DNA of 18,278 bases from DALYLB01 sp046154695. GTDB lineage: Bacteria > Acidobacteriota > Blastocatellia > RBC074. The position numbers and the translations under genes are program-made. The stretch lies in NCBI GenBank assembly GCA_046154695.1, contig JBJXFI010000002.1, forward strand, positions 1 to 18,278, written 5' to 3'. Of the stretch, positions 16,804 to 18,278 are shown one piece after another (the first letter of the stretch is position 1; each line of letters starts with the position of its first letter). Below the pieces are notes generated by a model, which did not search any database, had not been told where the DNA came from, and was given only the letters and a program-made list of their open reading frames with translations.

Positions 16804-17295
16804 TCAAATCCACCGGAAGTCTCGATCAGCATGTTGAGGTTGGGCGGCGACAACGATTCGCCGGAAAATGGGCCATTTCCGAATCCAACCGAGGAAAGCC
16901 TGAAAATAGATTTCTCGACGTGAATGCTGCACGTAATAACGCATCCAGGCAGCATTGGCATCCTCGCCCCATTCCATGAAATCCTGGTAGGCGAGATAAG
17001 GGCTATCCCGGATATTACGGGACTCTTGGAGCGGGGTATCAATGATCGAAAGTTCCCCTTCCGACATCACGGCGTGCCCGCCAAAGACCGAAGCCATATC
17101 AACGACCACCACTCGCGCGCCGCCGCGCGCCGCTTCCAGCGCGGCAGAGAGGCCGGAAATGCCTGCTCCCATGATGATGACGTCGGCCTCTGGCGCTGCG
17201 GCGTGTTGAGCAGGCGCAAGCAGGATGGGCAGAGTTGCGGTGAGAGTCATAAAACCAATGGCAACTATTCTCGAAGTGCCTCGAGTTATCGGCAT
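16804..17295 (-). pseudogene. Truncated FAD-dependent oxidoreductase (FAD-binding-2 / fumarate-reductase-like)
   Basis: 163 residues where the family has roughly 500. An N-terminal hydrophobic segment (11-27) precedes ADVIIMGAGISGLSAALEAARGGARVVVVD, the dinucleotide-binding GxGxxG (43-48) and terminal acidic residue. FGGHAVMSEGELSI and the SPYLAYQDFMEWGEDANAAWMRYYVQHSRREI stretch follow. Family-like sequence ends at I129/Y130 (base 16906-16908). The last 33 residues are unrelated and end in a stop. The substrate and C-terminal FAD regions are absent, so the product should not be functional. It starts 25 bp after the NHL gene stop, with AAGGAG upstream, so the two were once an operon. The break point coincides with a 14-bp direct repeat. 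Confidence 0.75.
16895..16908 (+). repeat. 14-bp direct repeat, left copy
   Basis: AAAGCCTGAAAATA, followed by GATTT. The same 14 bases recur in the same orientation at 18174-18187. This copy lies precisely where similarity of the FAD gene to its family stops. Confidence 0.6.
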
Positions 17296-17320
17296 GGGTT
17301 CAACTTTCTCCTTTTCAAAA

Positions 17321-18157
17321 TCACTTCGTCAGAAGGATGCGCCGGATGCGGTGATTGCCTGTGTCGGCGATGTACAGCACATCGCCCGTCGGGTTGATCG
17401 TCAGGCGGCGAGGCATATTCAGCAACGCTTTTGTCGCGTCTCCGCCATCACCGCTGAAACCAGCGACGCCAGTTCCTCCAATCGTGGTAATGATGCCCGC
17501 CGGAGTCACTTTGCGAATCCGGTTTGCGTCGCGCTCCGCGATGTAAAGATTTCCGGCTCGGTCAATTGCCAGTCCGACCGGGCGGTTCAGGCTGGCTGAC
17601 GTTGCCAGGCCGCCATCGCCAATTTCACCTGTTGATGCCACGCTGCCGTTACCCGCGACTGTCGTGATGATGCCCCGGCTGTCTACTTTGCGGATACGGT
17701 GATTGTCTCGGTCGCAGATATAAACATTGCCGGACAAATCCACCGCCACGGCTGGAGTGATATTCAGCGAGGCTTTGACCGCCGGGCCGCCATCGCCGTT
17801 GAAGCCTGGCTTACCGTTGCCTGCGACGGTCGTGATCGTTCCTTCGGGGCTGATTTTCCTAATCGCGTGATTGTTGAAATCGCCAACAAAGACGTTGCCA
17901 CGCGCATCAACGGCGATGCCTTCCGGCTGGTTCAAGGACGCGCGCACGGCAGGTCTGCCGTCTCCGCTATATCCTGCCTCGCCATTGCCTGCGATGGTGG
18001 TGATGATTCCGGCGGAGGTGATCTTTCTGACGCGGTGGTTTTTCGTGTCGGTAACGTACAGCATGCCATTGTCAGCCATGGTGATGGCGTGAGGGAAATT
18101 GATCTTTGCCTGAATTGCCTGACCGCCATCTCCTGCAAATCCAGCCTCACCCAGCAA
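17321..18157 (-). CDS. NHL-repeat beta-propeller protein, 5'-truncated
   Basis: About 278 residues made of five consecutive blades of about 56 residues. Each has GxxGDGG, then ASLN.P.G.A.D..GN.Y..D..NHRIRK......ITT.AGN. Such proteins are typically exported and common in Acidobacteria; the propeller is thought to bind partners or carbohydrate, and no catalytic residues are seen. No signal peptide or convincing ATG is present. The frame opens only at a TTG (18157). Just upstream another frame reads GIAG then TGA, which looks like the end of a previous blade (ITT-IAGNGEAGF) broken by a small deletion. It therefore may be a remnant. It precedes the broken FAD gene by 25 bp. Confidence 0.75.
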   Translation of the reverse strand: MLGEAGFAGDGGQAIQAKINFPHAITMADNGMLYVTDTKNHRVRKITSAGIITTIAGNGEAGYSGDGRPAVRASLNQPEGIAVDARGNVFVGDFNNHAIRKISPEGTITTVAGNGKPGFNGDGGPAVKASLNITPAVAVDLSGNVYICDRDNHRIRKVDSRGIITTVAGNGSVASTGEIGDGGLATSASLNRPVGLAIDRAGNLYIAERDANRIRKVTPAGIITTIGGTGVAGFSGDGGDATKALLNMPRRLTINPTGDVLYIADTGNHRIRRILLTK

Positions 18158-18173
18158 TTCCCGGTTGGCTCAT

Positions 18174-18187
18174 AAAGCCTGAAAATA
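18174..18187 (+). repeat. 14-bp direct repeat, right copy
   Basis: AAAGCCTGAAAATA, followed by TGCGATTT. It lies about 15 bp beyond the point where the NHL gene loses its reading frame. Confidence 0.6.
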
Positions 18188-18196
18188 TGCGATTTG

Positions 18197-18213
18197 GCAA
18201 AAAGAGTTTTTGC
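18197..18213. other. Short AT-rich hairpin near the window end
   Basis: GCAAAAA and TTTTTGC flank the three-base loop GAG, a perfect 7-bp stem. Nothing else is recognised between 18188 and the end of the window. Confidence 0.4.
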
Positions 18214-18278
18214 GCTTGAGCGAGCAGATCGAGAGATGGTGTGAAAAGCTCGTAAGCTACAGATTCGGCTGAAGATCA

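Overview
The window is GC-rich, gene-dense bacterial chromosome. Its gene content suggests an Acidobacteriota (Solibacter- or Blastocatellia-like) genome or a relative: a DUF1549/DUF1553 planctomycete-type cytochrome protein, a DUF1501 protein, a DUF1080 hydrolase, an NHL protein with Acidobacteria-style GDGG blades, a tandem heavy-metal-binding-domain protein, and short palindromic intergenic repeats. The assignment is an inference from family content; there is no rRNA or other taxonomic marker.

Layout. Bases 1-4540 (+ strand) hold the C-terminal half of an MFS transporter, a Tat-exported protein with two heavy-metal-binding domains, and an 886-residue PSCyt1-DUF1549-DUF1553 protein. Bases 4569-10168 (mostly - strand) hold an exported M55 D-aminopeptidase, then an oligo/dipeptide ABC system read right to left: DppB-like permease, DppC-like permease, and substrate-binding protein. 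A GNAT acetyltransferase on the + strand sits between them. No ABC ATPase is present. M55 peptidase plus dipeptide importer recalls the Bacillus dpp operon and suggests uptake and trimming of D-amino-acid peptides.

Bases 10398-13603 (+ strand) hold a membrane-anchored formylglycine-generating enzyme with both catalytic cysteines, a Tat-exported DUF1501 protein preceded by a 14-bp tandem repeat, and a small zinc-ribbon membrane protein. The DUF1501 gene, usually next to DUF1553, is about 7 kb from it here. Bases 13604-14500 are an accessory patch: a long imperfect inverted repeat, then a solitary nucleotidyltransferase-fold protein. Bases 14574-16555 hold a Gfo/Idh/MocA oxidoreductase and a DUF1080 (3-keto-disaccharide hydrolase family) lipid- or signal-peptide-bearing protein, a plausible glycoside-oxidising pair.

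Bases 16556-18278 look decayed and less GC-rich. They contain a truncated FAD-dependent oxidoreductase and a 5'-truncated NHL-repeat protein on the - strand. A 14-bp direct repeat sits exactly at, or next to, the two truncation points.

The most interesting non-coding signal is a 24-bp palindrome present three times. Two copies share 32 identical bases and lie directly upstream of the Shine-Dalgarno sequence of two unrelated, oppositely oriented genes (GNAT and substrate-binding protein).
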